A stretch of 34,231 nt of DNA. Source: Allocoleopsis sp036703385 (GTDB lineage Bacteria; Cyanobacteriota; Cyanobacteriia; Cyanobacteriales; Coleofasciculaceae). The notes below the pieces were generated by a model that made no database searches, had not been told where the DNA came from, and saw only the letters and a program-made list of their open reading frames with translations. Positions 18,432 through 26,033 of the stretch are shown piece by piece (the stretch's first letter is position 1; each line of letters opens with the position of its first letter). The translations under genes and the position numbers were made by a program. The stretch lies in assembly GCF_036703385.1 (NCBI RefSeq), contig NZ_DATNPA010000038.1, positions 1-34,231 of the forward strand, written 5' to 3'.

Positions 18432-19220
18432 ATGGGAAACGAAACAATCGTTCTCTTATCCAGCAGAGAAATTGAAAAAATGCGCCGCGCAGGGCGCTTA
18501 GGCGCTGAACTTTTAGATCACCTAGCACCAATGGTCAAGCCAGGGGTCAGTACCTTAGAACTGAATGACGAAGCGGAGCGCTGGACTGTAGCACATGGGG
18601 CAAAAAGCGCTCCCTTGGGCTATCATGGCTTTCCTAAGTCCATCTGCACCAGTGTTAATGAGGTGGTGTGTCACGGGATTCCCAGTGCTAAACAAATCCT
18701 CAAGGATGGCGACATTATCAATATCGATGTGACGCCGACGTTGGAGGGCTACCACGGTGATACTTCTAAAACCTTTTTTGTCGGGACTCCTTCCCCAACG
18801 GCGAAAAAATTGGTTGAGGTGACGGAGGAATGTTTAAGAAGAGGGATTGCTGCTGTTAGCCCTGACGCACGTATCGGAGACATTGGTGCGGCGATTCAGG
18901 AGTATGCCGAAGCTCATGGCTTTTCTGTCGTGCGAGACTTCGTGGGACATGGCGTGAGTAACATTTTCCATACCGCACCTCAGGTTCCTCACTATGGCAC
19001 ACGGGGGAAAGGAAAGCGTCTCCGCCCTGGTATGGTTTTCACCATTGAGCCAATGATTAATGAAGGGACTTGGGAAGTTGAGGTTCTTGCCGACAAATGG
19101 ACAGCCGTGACCAAAGATCGTAAGCTTTCTGCTCAATTTGAGCACACATTAGCTGTTACGCAAGAGGGTGTTGAAATTCTTACATTACGGGAAGCGGATG
19201 CACAGAGGAAATCCGCTTAG
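18432..19220 (+). CDS. map: Type I methionine aminopeptidase
   Basis: A protein of 262 residues that removes the initiator methionine from new proteins. The pita-bread fold metal ligands are all present: Asp99 (NIDVTP), Asp110 (HGDTSKTF), His173 (GHGVSN), Glu206 (TIEPMI) and Glu237 (QFEHTLAV), plus substrate-contact His81. There is no N-terminal zinc-finger extension, as expected in bacteria. The ATG is preceded by AAGGAAG at a good distance. It stands alone, divergent from frmA. Cyanobacteria often carry several map paralogues, so this may not be the only copy. Confidence 0.95.
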   Translation: MGNETIVLLSSREIEKMRRAGRLGAELLDHLAPMVKPGVSTLELNDEAERWTVAHGAKSAPLGYHGFPKSICTSVNEVVCHGIPSAKQILKDGDIINIDVTPTLEGYHGDTSKTFFVGTPSPTAKKLVEVTEECLRRGIAAVSPDARIGDIGAAIQEYAEAHGFSVVRDFVGHGVSNIFHTAPQVPHYGTRGKGKRLRPGMVFTIEPMINEGTWEVEVLADKWTAVTKDRKLSAQFEHTLAVTQEGVEILTLREADAQRKSA

Positions 19221-19371
19221 AGATGTGTTAGCAAGAGCGGTGTGTTAAGGTATCGCACTAGGTGAAGTGTGCGAGCGCTCCCCTACTCTCAAAACGTTAA
19301 TGTGATTTCTAACCTACCTTTGTAAAAATTTTTAGTTCTCTCCTTGAGCTATCACTTTTATGCGCTATCTT

Positions 19372-19380
19372 AAGGAGGAG
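19372..19380 (+). promoter_or_regulatory. Strong Shine-Dalgarno-like site far upstream of rbp
   Basis: AAGGAGGAG is a near-perfect anti-16S match but has no ATG within reach; the first candidate is TTG at 19392. That TTG is in frame with the RNA-binding protein and would add 34 mostly hydrophobic residues. The family start at 19494 has its own GGAGA site. The upstream site may act as a decoy or standby ribosome site in the rbp leader. Confidence 0.3.
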
Positions 19381-19493
19381 AATTAATTCGGTTGCAGATT
19401 TTGTTTTCATCAGTAGGCTTCTCGCTTCTGGTCGTTAACAGATTTCTCTCCGCAATTTCAATCTCTACACTCCCCTGTTTTTGGAGAAGATCG

Positions 19494-19793
19494 ATGTCAA
19501 TTTATGTAGGTAATCTGTCCTACCAAGTTACACAAGACGACCTCAATGCGGTTTTTGCAGAATACGGTACTGTAAAGCGGGTTCAACTTCCCACGGATCG
19601 AGAAACTGGTCGCATCCGTGGCTTTGGCTTTGTGGAAATGAGTTCAGACGCTGAAGAAGAAGCCGCGATTGAGGCTCTGGATGGTGCAGAATGGATGGGT
19701 CGCGACCTAAAAGTGAATAAGGCTAAGCCCCGCGAAAATAGAAGCTCTTCAGGTGGTTTTCGCAAAAGCAACAACTTCTCTCGTCGCTATTAA
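19494..19793 (+). CDS. Cyanobacterial RNA-binding protein (single RRM)
   Basis: A protein of 99 residues starting MSIYVGNLSYQVTQDDL, the canonical opening of the cyanobacterial Rbp family, with GGAGA 7 bp upstream. RNP2 (IYVGNL) and RNP1 (RGFGFVEM) are intact. A short Ser/Gly/Arg tail follows the RRM from about residue 80. Members bind single-stranded RNA, and several are cold-induced or direct mRNAs to the thylakoid. The long leader with a second ribosome-like site suggests post-transcriptional control, which is known for some rbp genes. A clear terminator follows. No rpsU is downstream, unlike some rbp loci. Confidence 0.93.
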   Translation: MSIYVGNLSYQVTQDDLNAVFAEYGTVKRVQLPTDRETGRIRGFGFVEMSSDAEEEAAIEALDGAEWMGRDLKVNKAKPRENRSSSGGFRKSNNFSRRY

Positions 19794-19869
19794 GCTTTAA
19801 TAACAACAATTTTAACCTTTGGGGGCTAGCCGACTTTTATCTGCACTTTATTTTTAAGACTTGTAAGTC

Positions 19870-19903
19870 AGCCGATTTTTATCGGCTTGTTTTCTTTTTT
19901 TTA
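19870..19903 (+). terminator. Intrinsic terminator after the RNA-binding protein gene
   Basis: AGCCGAT (19870-19876) pairs with ATCGGCT (19881-19887) around a TTTT loop, followed by TGTTTTCTTTTTTTT. This is a textbook rho-independent terminator about 75 bp after the stop codon. Confidence 0.85.
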
Positions 19904-20251
19904 TTTCTTAGTAACTTCTAGTGAATTGTAAGAGCCTCAACTAGAAAAACTTGAGCCTTTTTGCTCTCATTATCATCCATTGAAGCTTCGCCAAATAACG
20001 TAGGTATCGAGTCTTTTGCTAATTTCCAGAATGCGACTTTTCAGGGCGACAGATTGACAACAATGAACTGTGAGCAAAAACATATAATAGGGTTTTGTTT
20101 GATTTCATCCCGTTCAATCTTCCTACCTTGTAGAAATGTTGCAAACCTCAATAACTTATTAGTTGTCAAGTGCTTTTGGTCAGTAAATCAGAGGGCTTCC
20201 TCATAGCTTTGAGCAGATGCAGAGGGACGAGCAATCGGTTACAGTAAGGGT
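19904..20251. other. Gene-free spacer before the ABC transporter
   Basis: About 350 bp, AT-rich at the left. I see no family-like reading frame, tRNA or strong inverted repeat. The ABC operon promoter is presumably here, but no box can be assigned with confidence. Confidence 0.4.
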
Positions 20252-21235
20252 ATGTCTATCGTTGTGGTTGAAAACCTGAGCAAAGTCTACCCGGTAGCAG
20301 TCAAAGAACCAGGCATTAAAGGCACGTTGGCTCACTTTCTGCGCCGCACCTACCGCTCAGTAAAAGCCGTTCAAGATGTTTCTTTTCAGATCGAGATGGG
20401 TGAAGTGGTGGGGTTTCTCGGTCCCAATGGCGCGGGAAAAACGACCACACTCAAAATGCTCACTGGACTTATTCACCCCTCCAGTGGTGGAGTGAGAGTG
20501 GCAGGTGATGTTCCCTTTCGCCGTCAACGCGACTTTTTGCAGAAGATTACCCTGGTTATGGGTCAAAAGCAGCAGTTGCTTTGGGACTTGCCAACACTGG
20601 ACTCTCTGAAAATCAACGCCGCTGTTTATGGAATCTCTGACAAAGAGTTTCGGTATCGAGTCGGAGAACTCACTGAAATGCTTTCTCTGGAAGGCAAACT
20701 AACTCAACCCGTGCGCAAGCTTTCTCTGGGTGAACGGATGAAAGCTGAACTGCTAGCCGCACTACTCCACCAACCCCAGATACTCTTCCTGGATGAGCCA
20801 ACATTGGGATTAGATGTCAACGCCCAAGTTGGAGTACGCGACTTCCTCCGCGAGTATAATCGGCGCACAGGTGCCACGATACTTTTGACCAGTCACTACA
20901 TGGCAGATATCACCGCCTTGTGCCAACGGGTACTGCTAATTTACGCCGGTCAGCTGATTTATGATGGTTCTCTGGAGGGACTCGTTGACCGCTTTGCACC
21001 TTATCGGGAAGTTCAGGTAGAACTTGCTTCTGGATTACTAGAAGCACAGCTATCTACCTATGGTGAAGTGCAATCGGTTGAAGGTCGGGAGGTGCGTTTT
21101 TTGGTAAAGCGCGAGGCACTTACGAGTACAGTATCGCGGATTTTGGCTGAGCTGGAAGTTATTGATTTAACTGTAACCGAGCCGCCAATTGAAGAAGTGA
21201 TTGGTCGCGTCTTTCGTGCAGGAGTCGTTTCATGA
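20252..21235 (+). CDS. ABC-2 type exporter, ATP-binding subunit
   Basis: A protein of 327 residues. Walker A is GPNGAGKTT (57-65), the signature is LSLGE (157-161), Walker B is ILFLDEP (177-183), and the switch His215 is in LLTSHYM. An N-terminal extension with IKGTLAHFLRRTYR and a C-terminal regulatory domain (about 240-327) match the NatA/CcmA-like group paired with DUF990-type permeases. The stop overlaps the start of the permease gene (ATGA), so the two are translationally coupled. Substrate unknown; drug, lipid or polysaccharide export are family possibilities. Confidence 0.92.
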   Translation: MSIVVVENLSKVYPVAVKEPGIKGTLAHFLRRTYRSVKAVQDVSFQIEMGEVVGFLGPNGAGKTTTLKMLTGLIHPSSGGVRVAGDVPFRRQRDFLQKITLVMGQKQQLLWDLPTLDSLKINAAVYGISDKEFRYRVGELTEMLSLEGKLTQPVRKLSLGERMKAELLAALLHQPQILFLDEPTLGLDVNAQVGVRDFLREYNRRTGATILLTSHYMADITALCQRVLLIYAGQLIYDGSLEGLVDRFAPYREVQVELASGLLEAQLSTYGEVQSVEGREVRFLVKREALTSTVSRILAELEVIDLTVTEPPIEEVIGRVFRAGVVS

Positions 21236-22020
21236 ATCGAGCCATCAGAAAGGCTCAAGCATTCCTCTCGGTTTACTACGCCCATATGCTGGAGTACCGA
21301 GCGGAGTTGTTGTTGTGGGCTCTTTCAGGAACTTTACCGCTGATTTTGTTGGGTGTCTGGACAAAGGCATCCCAAAATGGACAATTTGGACTGGAGCCAG
21401 CAGATTTTGCTCGCTACTTTCTCGCGGTTTTTCTGGTTCGCCAGTTTAATGTAGTTTGGGTTGTTTGGGAGTTTGAAAAGGAAGTGGTGCAAGGGCGACT
21501 TTCCCCCCGACTCCTGCAACCTATCGATCCAGCGTGGCATCATGTCGCCATGCACTTGTCTGAACGGCTTGCTCGTCTGCCTTTCGTGGTAGTGCTGGTG
21601 GGTTTGTTTTTTCTCCTTTATCCTCAGGCCATTTGGCTGCCGAGTCTGGGCAGAGTGTTGCTGTTTGTGCCAGTTGTGGCACTGGCTTTTACTGTACGAT
21701 TCTTGATGCAGTATACTTTTGCTCTGCTTGCCTTCTGGACAGAACGAGCTAGTGCGATCGAACAATTCTCCTTTTTGTTTTACTTGTTTCTGTCTGGCAT
21801 GATTGCCCCTTTAGAAGTCTTTCCTCCAGCTGTGCGTGAGGTAGCACAGTGGACTCCCTTTCCTTATCTAATTCACTTCCCCGCAGCGATTTTAATTGGG
21901 CTACCTGTGGATATTGTGCGAAGTATTTTAGTGATGCTGGGTTGGAGTCTGCTATTTTTCATCTTGAACCGCTGGTTGTGGCGCAAGGGATTGAAGCAAT
22001 ACTCTGGGATGGGAGCTTAG
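21232..22020 (+). CDS. ABC-2 type exporter, permease subunit (DUF990-like)
   Basis: A protein of 262 residues with about six membrane segments. It opens with an amphipathic stretch (YYAHMLEYRAELLLWAL), then contains VWEFEKEVVQGRLSPRLLQP and the membrane motif FLFYLFLSGMIAPLEVFPP. These features are typical of permeases partnered with NatA-like ATPases. The start codon overlaps the ATPase stop. Related operons usually carry two such permeases; only one is here, so the transporter is either a homodimer or its second permease is encoded elsewhere. Confidence 0.85.
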   Translation: MNRAIRKAQAFLSVYYAHMLEYRAELLLWALSGTLPLILLGVWTKASQNGQFGLEPADFARYFLAVFLVRQFNVVWVVWEFEKEVVQGRLSPRLLQPIDPAWHHVAMHLSERLARLPFVVVLVGLFFLLYPQAIWLPSLGRVLLFVPVVALAFTVRFLMQYTFALLAFWTERASAIEQFSFLFYLFLSGMIAPLEVFPPAVREVAQWTPFPYLIHFPAAILIGLPVDIVRSILVMLGWSLLFFILNRWLWRKGLKQYSGMGA

Positions 22021-22256
22021 TTGGGTAATAGTTAAAAATTCGTAGATTTGATCGCTCCGCTCACGAAGTATCTTCTCTAAGTACACAACTTTTTCCTCAT
22101 GCCTCATCTGTCTAACATCCCAGCCTTGCTAATCTCATCGCTACAAGAATGTGTTCAACCTCAGAGTTCCCTCGTAGTTGTAGTGATAAATTTGCTTAAT
22201 CTCAAGCCCCAAACCAAGTCTCAACAATACTAATGTCACTAACGACGATTAATAAG

Positions 22257-24170
22257 TCACTGTACAAGATAGTACTCGAAGCGTTCCCGGAGTTTGTCAA
22301 CGGTCAAATTCTGAGTCCAATATTCCACCAAGGCATGACCAAATGCCCAAGCATTGCGCTCCGGTGAAGCCGGATTTTCCAGCAGCAGAGGCCAAAGGGA
22401 TAGCAGGTCAAAGTTGCGAATGTTAGTCTCACCCGAACTCAATAGTGAGAATAGGTCATACGCCATCTGGAGTTTACCAATAACGATCGGTAACTCTTCT
22501 ACTGGGATTTTTTCGGCTAGCAGATAAGCCAGGGTTGGCTGTCCGGTTGTCAGCGTACTCAGGAACTGGAGGACAGGACTTTTCAACAGTGTGGTGAGTC
22601 CCTGCGTGGTTGCCATCTGGAAGGTGTAGCGATCAATAATTTTAGCAGCAGCGACGGTACGGGCTTCCAGGTTCCGCAAAAAGCGGGCGAGGCGAAGTTG
22701 CTTGACAGGGTCGATCGCGTCAACCAATGCTAACGATAGCGCGTCCACTCCCCATGCCGTTCGACCTGTTTTCCTGTCAGTGGTTACTACGGGTAGAACA
22801 AAATCGCAGAACTCGTCCAGTAACTGGGCGCGATACTCCGTGGCTTCCCGAATAGCCTTTTCCTTGGGTCGATCGCCCCATTCCCAATCATAAGGCGGTT
22901 CCCACTCGCGGATGGGACGGAGACGATCCACTTGGGTAACAATTGCGATCGCAGGCAAGTCTGCAATGTCCGCCTTCATATCCTTAAGAAAGTCCACATC
23001 CATTTGCAAAGCCGGATCGAGGGCAGGGGTAACGAGTAGCAGCAGATCGGCATTGGTGGCATAGTCGAGCACGAGTTCCCGCAAATCGGCACGGTTGACT
23101 TGTTCGTAACCTGGCGTATCCCAAAGTGTCAGGGTTTCTCCGATTTGAGTCTGCCAGTGATAATTTTGAATGCGATCGGTACTGGGCAATACATCAACTT
23201 CAGCTAAATCTGCCTGAAATAGCGTATTAATCAAGCTGCTTTTTCCAGAACCCGTTCGCCCTACCAGTAGAATATTGACGGGTTTTTGCTCAACTTTTTC
23301 AGCAGGTTCGGCTTGAGTTAGGATGTCTCGGAGAGTTTGAGTCTTCGCCTTGGGTAGCGTCGGGGCGGCAACTGGGGATTCTGCAATGGGTAGAGTGGTG
23401 CCGCCGTAAAGTGCGATCGCTTGCCGACATAAGTTTCGCAGTGCCGCTTCCCGTAGGGACTGACCCAAATTCACCAGTAATTGCTGAGTGGCTTGGTTAC
23501 TCGAACCTTGACTTGCAACTCTGGCTACTGCCGCCGCCGGATTTAATACCCACTGCGCCCAGTTCCAAACTTGCCAGAGTTTACGGGCAGTTGGCTCTAG
23601 TTTACGGTAGACTTCGTAAGCTTGGTAGGCTTGCCCAACTGTAACTTGATTTAGGGCAGGGGATAACTTTTGCATCCATCGATCCATATCATCCATTGTT
23701 CCCCGAATCAGCCCATAAGCCTGGGGCACGTAGATGGAAAGCAGGGGATACTTGACTTCAGGATGATAGATATGTGCGATCGCAACCACAATTTCTTGGC
23801 ATCGCTTCCAAAATATTGACCAGTCTTCCCAAATGGGTGGATCGTTTTGTGCCTCTTTTAGAATGGCTTGGACTGCCGTTTCTGCTTTACTAGTGGCGTC
23901 TGTTCCCGTTGGCTGTAGCGTTGTGTCGTCGGCGGCAGATTCCAGTTCTTGGTTGACTTCTGCTAATACAGCTTCTAGCTGGTTTACCTCAGAGCGAGTC
24001 CATCTCACCAGCAACCAACGCCAACCCACTAATAGGATGGTGAATACAGCCCAAATCCAATTAATGCCCCACTCGTGAATCTGCCTTCCTGCGGAGATTA
24101 GTAGGAAGGTGACGATAATTGCGATCGGGAGTGCCAACACCACCCACTGCCAAGGTTTTAATCGCACCAT
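22257..24170 (-). CDS. Membrane-anchored GTPase of unknown role
   Basis: A protein of 637 residues. Two N-terminal membrane segments (about 8-26 and 38-55), an alpha-helical middle region (about 60-290), then a G domain: P loop GRTGSGKS (304-311), DTPG (351-354) and TQVD (412-415) as the G4 element. A helical C-terminal region follows. The layout resembles cyanobacterial Era-like or dynamin-related GTPases that sit on the membrane, but I cannot place it in a characterised family. It is convergent with the ABC permease and divergent from the small BrnT/BrnA patch. All nucleotide motifs are intact, so GTP binding is expected. Confidence 0.85.
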   Translation of the reverse strand: MVRLKPWQWVVLALPIAIIVTFLLISAGRQIHEWGINWIWAVFTILLVGWRWLLVRWTRSEVNQLEAVLAEVNQELESAADDTTLQPTGTDATSKAETAVQAILKEAQNDPPIWEDWSIFWKRCQEIVVAIAHIYHPEVKYPLLSIYVPQAYGLIRGTMDDMDRWMQKLSPALNQVTVGQAYQAYEVYRKLEPTARKLWQVWNWAQWVLNPAAAVARVASQGSSNQATQQLLVNLGQSLREAALRNLCRQAIALYGGTTLPIAESPVAAPTLPKAKTQTLRDILTQAEPAEKVEQKPVNILLVGRTGSGKSSLINTLFQADLAEVDVLPSTDRIQNYHWQTQIGETLTLWDTPGYEQVNRADLRELVLDYATNADLLLLVTPALDPALQMDVDFLKDMKADIADLPAIAIVTQVDRLRPIREWEPPYDWEWGDRPKEKAIREATEYRAQLLDEFCDFVLPVVTTDRKTGRTAWGVDALSLALVDAIDPVKQLRLARFLRNLEARTVAAAKIIDRYTFQMATTQGLTTLLKSPVLQFLSTLTTGQPTLAYLLAEKIPVEELPIVIGKLQMAYDLFSLLSSGETNIRNFDLLSLWPLLLENPASPERNAWAFGHALVEYWTQNLTVDKLRERFEYYLVQ

Positions 24171-24268
24171 TGCCCTATGCCTGCCTCGATTAGACTGCTT
24201 ATACCGTTATTGTCGCTAACATTCCTCTGACGCTAGACCGCCTACCGGGGGATAACATGACAAATAAC

Positions 24269-24339
24269 CGCATTCGATTGCTGATTTCTTTCCGGGAAGT
24301 AAAGCTACACGCCGTGAGCGAAAGCAATATGAGGAGTGA
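24269..24339 (+). pseudogene. Decayed C-terminal tail of a BrnT toxin
   Basis: Just before the BrnA gene, one frame reads RIRLLIS (24269-24289) and another reads KATRRERKQYEE then TGA (24301-24339). Joined, they give the usual end of BrnT ribonuclease toxins (RIxLIS..KATRRER.QYEE). The two pieces are out of frame with each other, and nothing BrnT-like is found upstream, so only a frameshifted tail remains. Its last codons (GAGGAG, 24331-24336) supply the ribosome site for BrnA. Too short for certainty, but position and sequence agree. Confidence 0.6.
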
Positions 24340-24345
24340 TAACTG

Positions 24346-24603
24346 ATGGAAGCTGAGTATGATTTTAGCCAGGGGAAGCGAGGAGCGATCGAGCCGACAC
24401 CGCCAGGAAAAACTCGTATTACTATTCGATTGGATGATGATGTGTTGGCATGGTTTCGTGAACAAGTCCATTCAGCAGGTGGGGGAAACTATCAAACGTT
24501 AATTAATGATGCACTTCGTGAGTACATCCAACAGCGTCGTGAACCGTTAGAGGAAACGTTACGGCGAGTTGTACGGGAGGAACTTGAGCGAATTGGGAAA
24601 TGA
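24346..24603 (+). CDS. BrnA-family antitoxin (ribbon-helix-helix)
   Basis: A protein of 85 residues. The stretch TRITIRLDDDVLAWFREQ, followed by NYQTLINDALREYI, is the BrnA/CopG-like ribbon-helix-helix signature. BrnA proteins bind and inhibit the BrnT ribonuclease and repress their own operon. Here the toxin is reduced to a frameshifted tail immediately upstream, so the antitoxin is an orphan, kept perhaps as a DNA-binding regulator or as protection against an incoming BrnT. A charged helical tail (about 60-85) is longer than in minimal members. Start ATG with GAGGAG at 9 bp. Confidence 0.85.
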   Translation: MEAEYDFSQGKRGAIEPTPPGKTRITIRLDDDVLAWFREQVHSAGGGNYQTLINDALREYIQQRREPLEETLRRVVREELERIGK

Positions 24604-24902
24604 AGAGTGAGATTAGTTGCGATTCTGCAATTGTAAGAATATTCCTTGTCCACTCAGCTTTTGAGACTTATTGCCGTATAACCGGGTTGAATCCGAGCAA
24701 GGAGACGTAGGTAGATGTGTTAGACATGTCTTTGCTCATAGGGTTATTACTGCCGTCTAGCTTCCCAGTAATCGCTTAATTGAAACTGTAATATCAGGAA
24801 AGGCAGCGGATTCATTTTACCCGGAGTGAAAGTTTCTTGGGAATATAGCCTTCATCCGGCTCTGTTAATATCCTATTCTGTAATCTGAGCAAAGGAACTG
24901 GT

Positions 24903-25232
24903 GTGATAAAACTATTATTTGTTTGTAGCCAGAACCGATTACGCAGCCCTACCGCTGAAGCAGTGTTCTCTGAATATGAGGGATTAGAAGTAGATTCAGC
25001 AGGACTTGATCGGGAAGCAGAGATACCTTTGTGTAGTGAGGCGCTCCAGTGGGCAGATATCATTTTTGTCATGGAAAAGTCCCATCGAAGTAAACTTTCA
25101 AAGAAGTTTCAGCCGTGGCTCAAAGACAAGCGAGTCATTTGCCTAGATATCCCTGATGAATATGAGTACATGGAGCCAGCTTTGATGGAATTACTTAAGA
25201 AAAAAGTGCTACCTCTACTTGGAACGTTTTAA
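24903..25232 (+). CDS. Short low-molecular-weight protein-tyrosine-phosphatase-like protein (COG4551 type)
   Basis: A protein of 109 residues, shorter than classical enzymes of about 150. The P loop has the form CX5RS: Cys8-SQNRL-Arg14-Ser15, in VCSQNRLRSPTAEA. DSAGL and a C-terminal DIPDEYEY segment could supply the general-acid Asp. It starts at GTG preceded by AAAGGA. The variant loop (SQNRL instead of GNICR) marks a small subfamily whose substrate is unknown. It is not an ArsC arsenate reductase: the extra Cys residues of that branch are absent. An HD-type hydrolase gene follows 52 bp downstream on the same strand, suggesting an operon. Confidence 0.85.
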   Translation: MIKLLFVCSQNRLRSPTAEAVFSEYEGLEVDSAGLDREAEIPLCSEALQWADIIFVMEKSHRSKLSKKFQPWLKDKRVICLDIPDEYEYMEPALMELLKKKVLPLLGTF

Positions 25233-25284
25233 AGGAAGCTGTAAAGTGGATTTAATTAATAGTTAAACACTAGACAACTACGCT

Positions 25285-25866
25285 ATGTCTTCACGCTATC
25301 TGACAATCGATGAACTTCTTCAGAGGATGGATGAGCCGTACAAATCTGGCTGCCAAAATCTCCTTGCCGAACATCGAAACTTGTTTCAGACAGCAAGAGG
25401 TTCATCCCACAACCATCAGGCTTGGACTGGCGGATACTTCGATCACCTACATGAAGTGATGAACATTGCGGTTGTCTTTTACAATAAGCTGAACAAGCTG
25501 CGCCCTCTACCGTTTTCCCTATCTGATGCTCTTGTTGTACTCTTTGTACATGATTTGGAAAAGCCGTGGGCGTATACGCAAGTCGAGGGAACTTGGCGCA
25601 GAAACGATGAGTTCCGCTCAAAGGAGGACACTCATGCTTTTCGGCTAAAGAAGCTTGGAGAGTACGGACTCCAACTGCCTAGGCATATAGAGCGTGCGAT
25701 ATTCTTTGCTGAGGGCGAACTGCATCATTACAACAATCGTGAAAGGGCTATGAGTCCACTAGCGGCATTTTGTAATACTTGTGATGTGACAAGTGCTAGG
25801 CTGTGGCATGATCGCCCGCTGCAACAGGACGATTCTTGGATAGGGGCAGGGCGGTTTCGCACCTAA
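25285..25866 (+). CDS. HD-domain metal-dependent phosphohydrolase-like protein
   Basis: A protein of 193 residues. Likely metal ligands are His54 (GYFDHLHEVM), the His89-Asp90 pair (LFVHDLEKPW), His147-His148 (GELHHYNN) and Asp167 (CNTCDVTSARLWHD), in the order expected of an HD hydrolase. HD proteins split phosphoester bonds, often of nucleotides; the substrate here is not known. No clear ribosome site precedes the ATG, so it may depend on translation of the phosphatase-like gene 52 bp upstream. A hairpin with a T run follows. The pair could be a transferred accessory unit. Confidence 0.7.
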   Translation: MSSRYLTIDELLQRMDEPYKSGCQNLLAEHRNLFQTARGSSHNHQAWTGGYFDHLHEVMNIAVVFYNKLNKLRPLPFSLSDALVVLFVHDLEKPWAYTQVEGTWRRNDEFRSKEDTHAFRLKKLGEYGLQLPRHIERAIFFAEGELHHYNNRERAMSPLAAFCNTCDVTSARLWHDRPLQQDDSWIGAGRFRT

Positions 25867-25869
25867 CCC

Positions 25870-25913
25870 ATCACTGCATCTGATGAATATAGATGCATAT
25901 TCAGTGATTTTTG
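25870..25913 (+). terminator. Candidate terminator after the HD protein gene
   Basis: ATCACTG (25870-25876) pairs with CAGTGAT (25902-25908); nested GCATCT/AGATGC adds to the stem, and five T residues follow. It closes the phosphatase/HD unit ahead of ndhD. Confidence 0.6.
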
Positions 25914-26033
25914 GCAATCATCTTTAGCTGAACAATTTACCTATGTTTATCTAAGTTAAAGATTTATCAATAAACCGTTACAAAGGTTAGTAGAATAGCA
26001 TCATCAACAGCTTAAGTATTTTTGCTCATTGCC

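Noticed and set aside
19961..20206. 81-codon plus-strand frame before the ABC transporter
   Set aside because: No ribosome site, unusual composition, no recognised motif.
24903..25232. Arsenate reductase (ArsC) partner for the ArsB-like gene
   Set aside because: Same phosphatase fold, but the extra redox Cys residues are absent and the gene is 16 kb away.
26022..26033. TTG start for ndhD giving four extra residues
   Set aside because: ATG at 26034 or 26037 matches the family N-terminus better.
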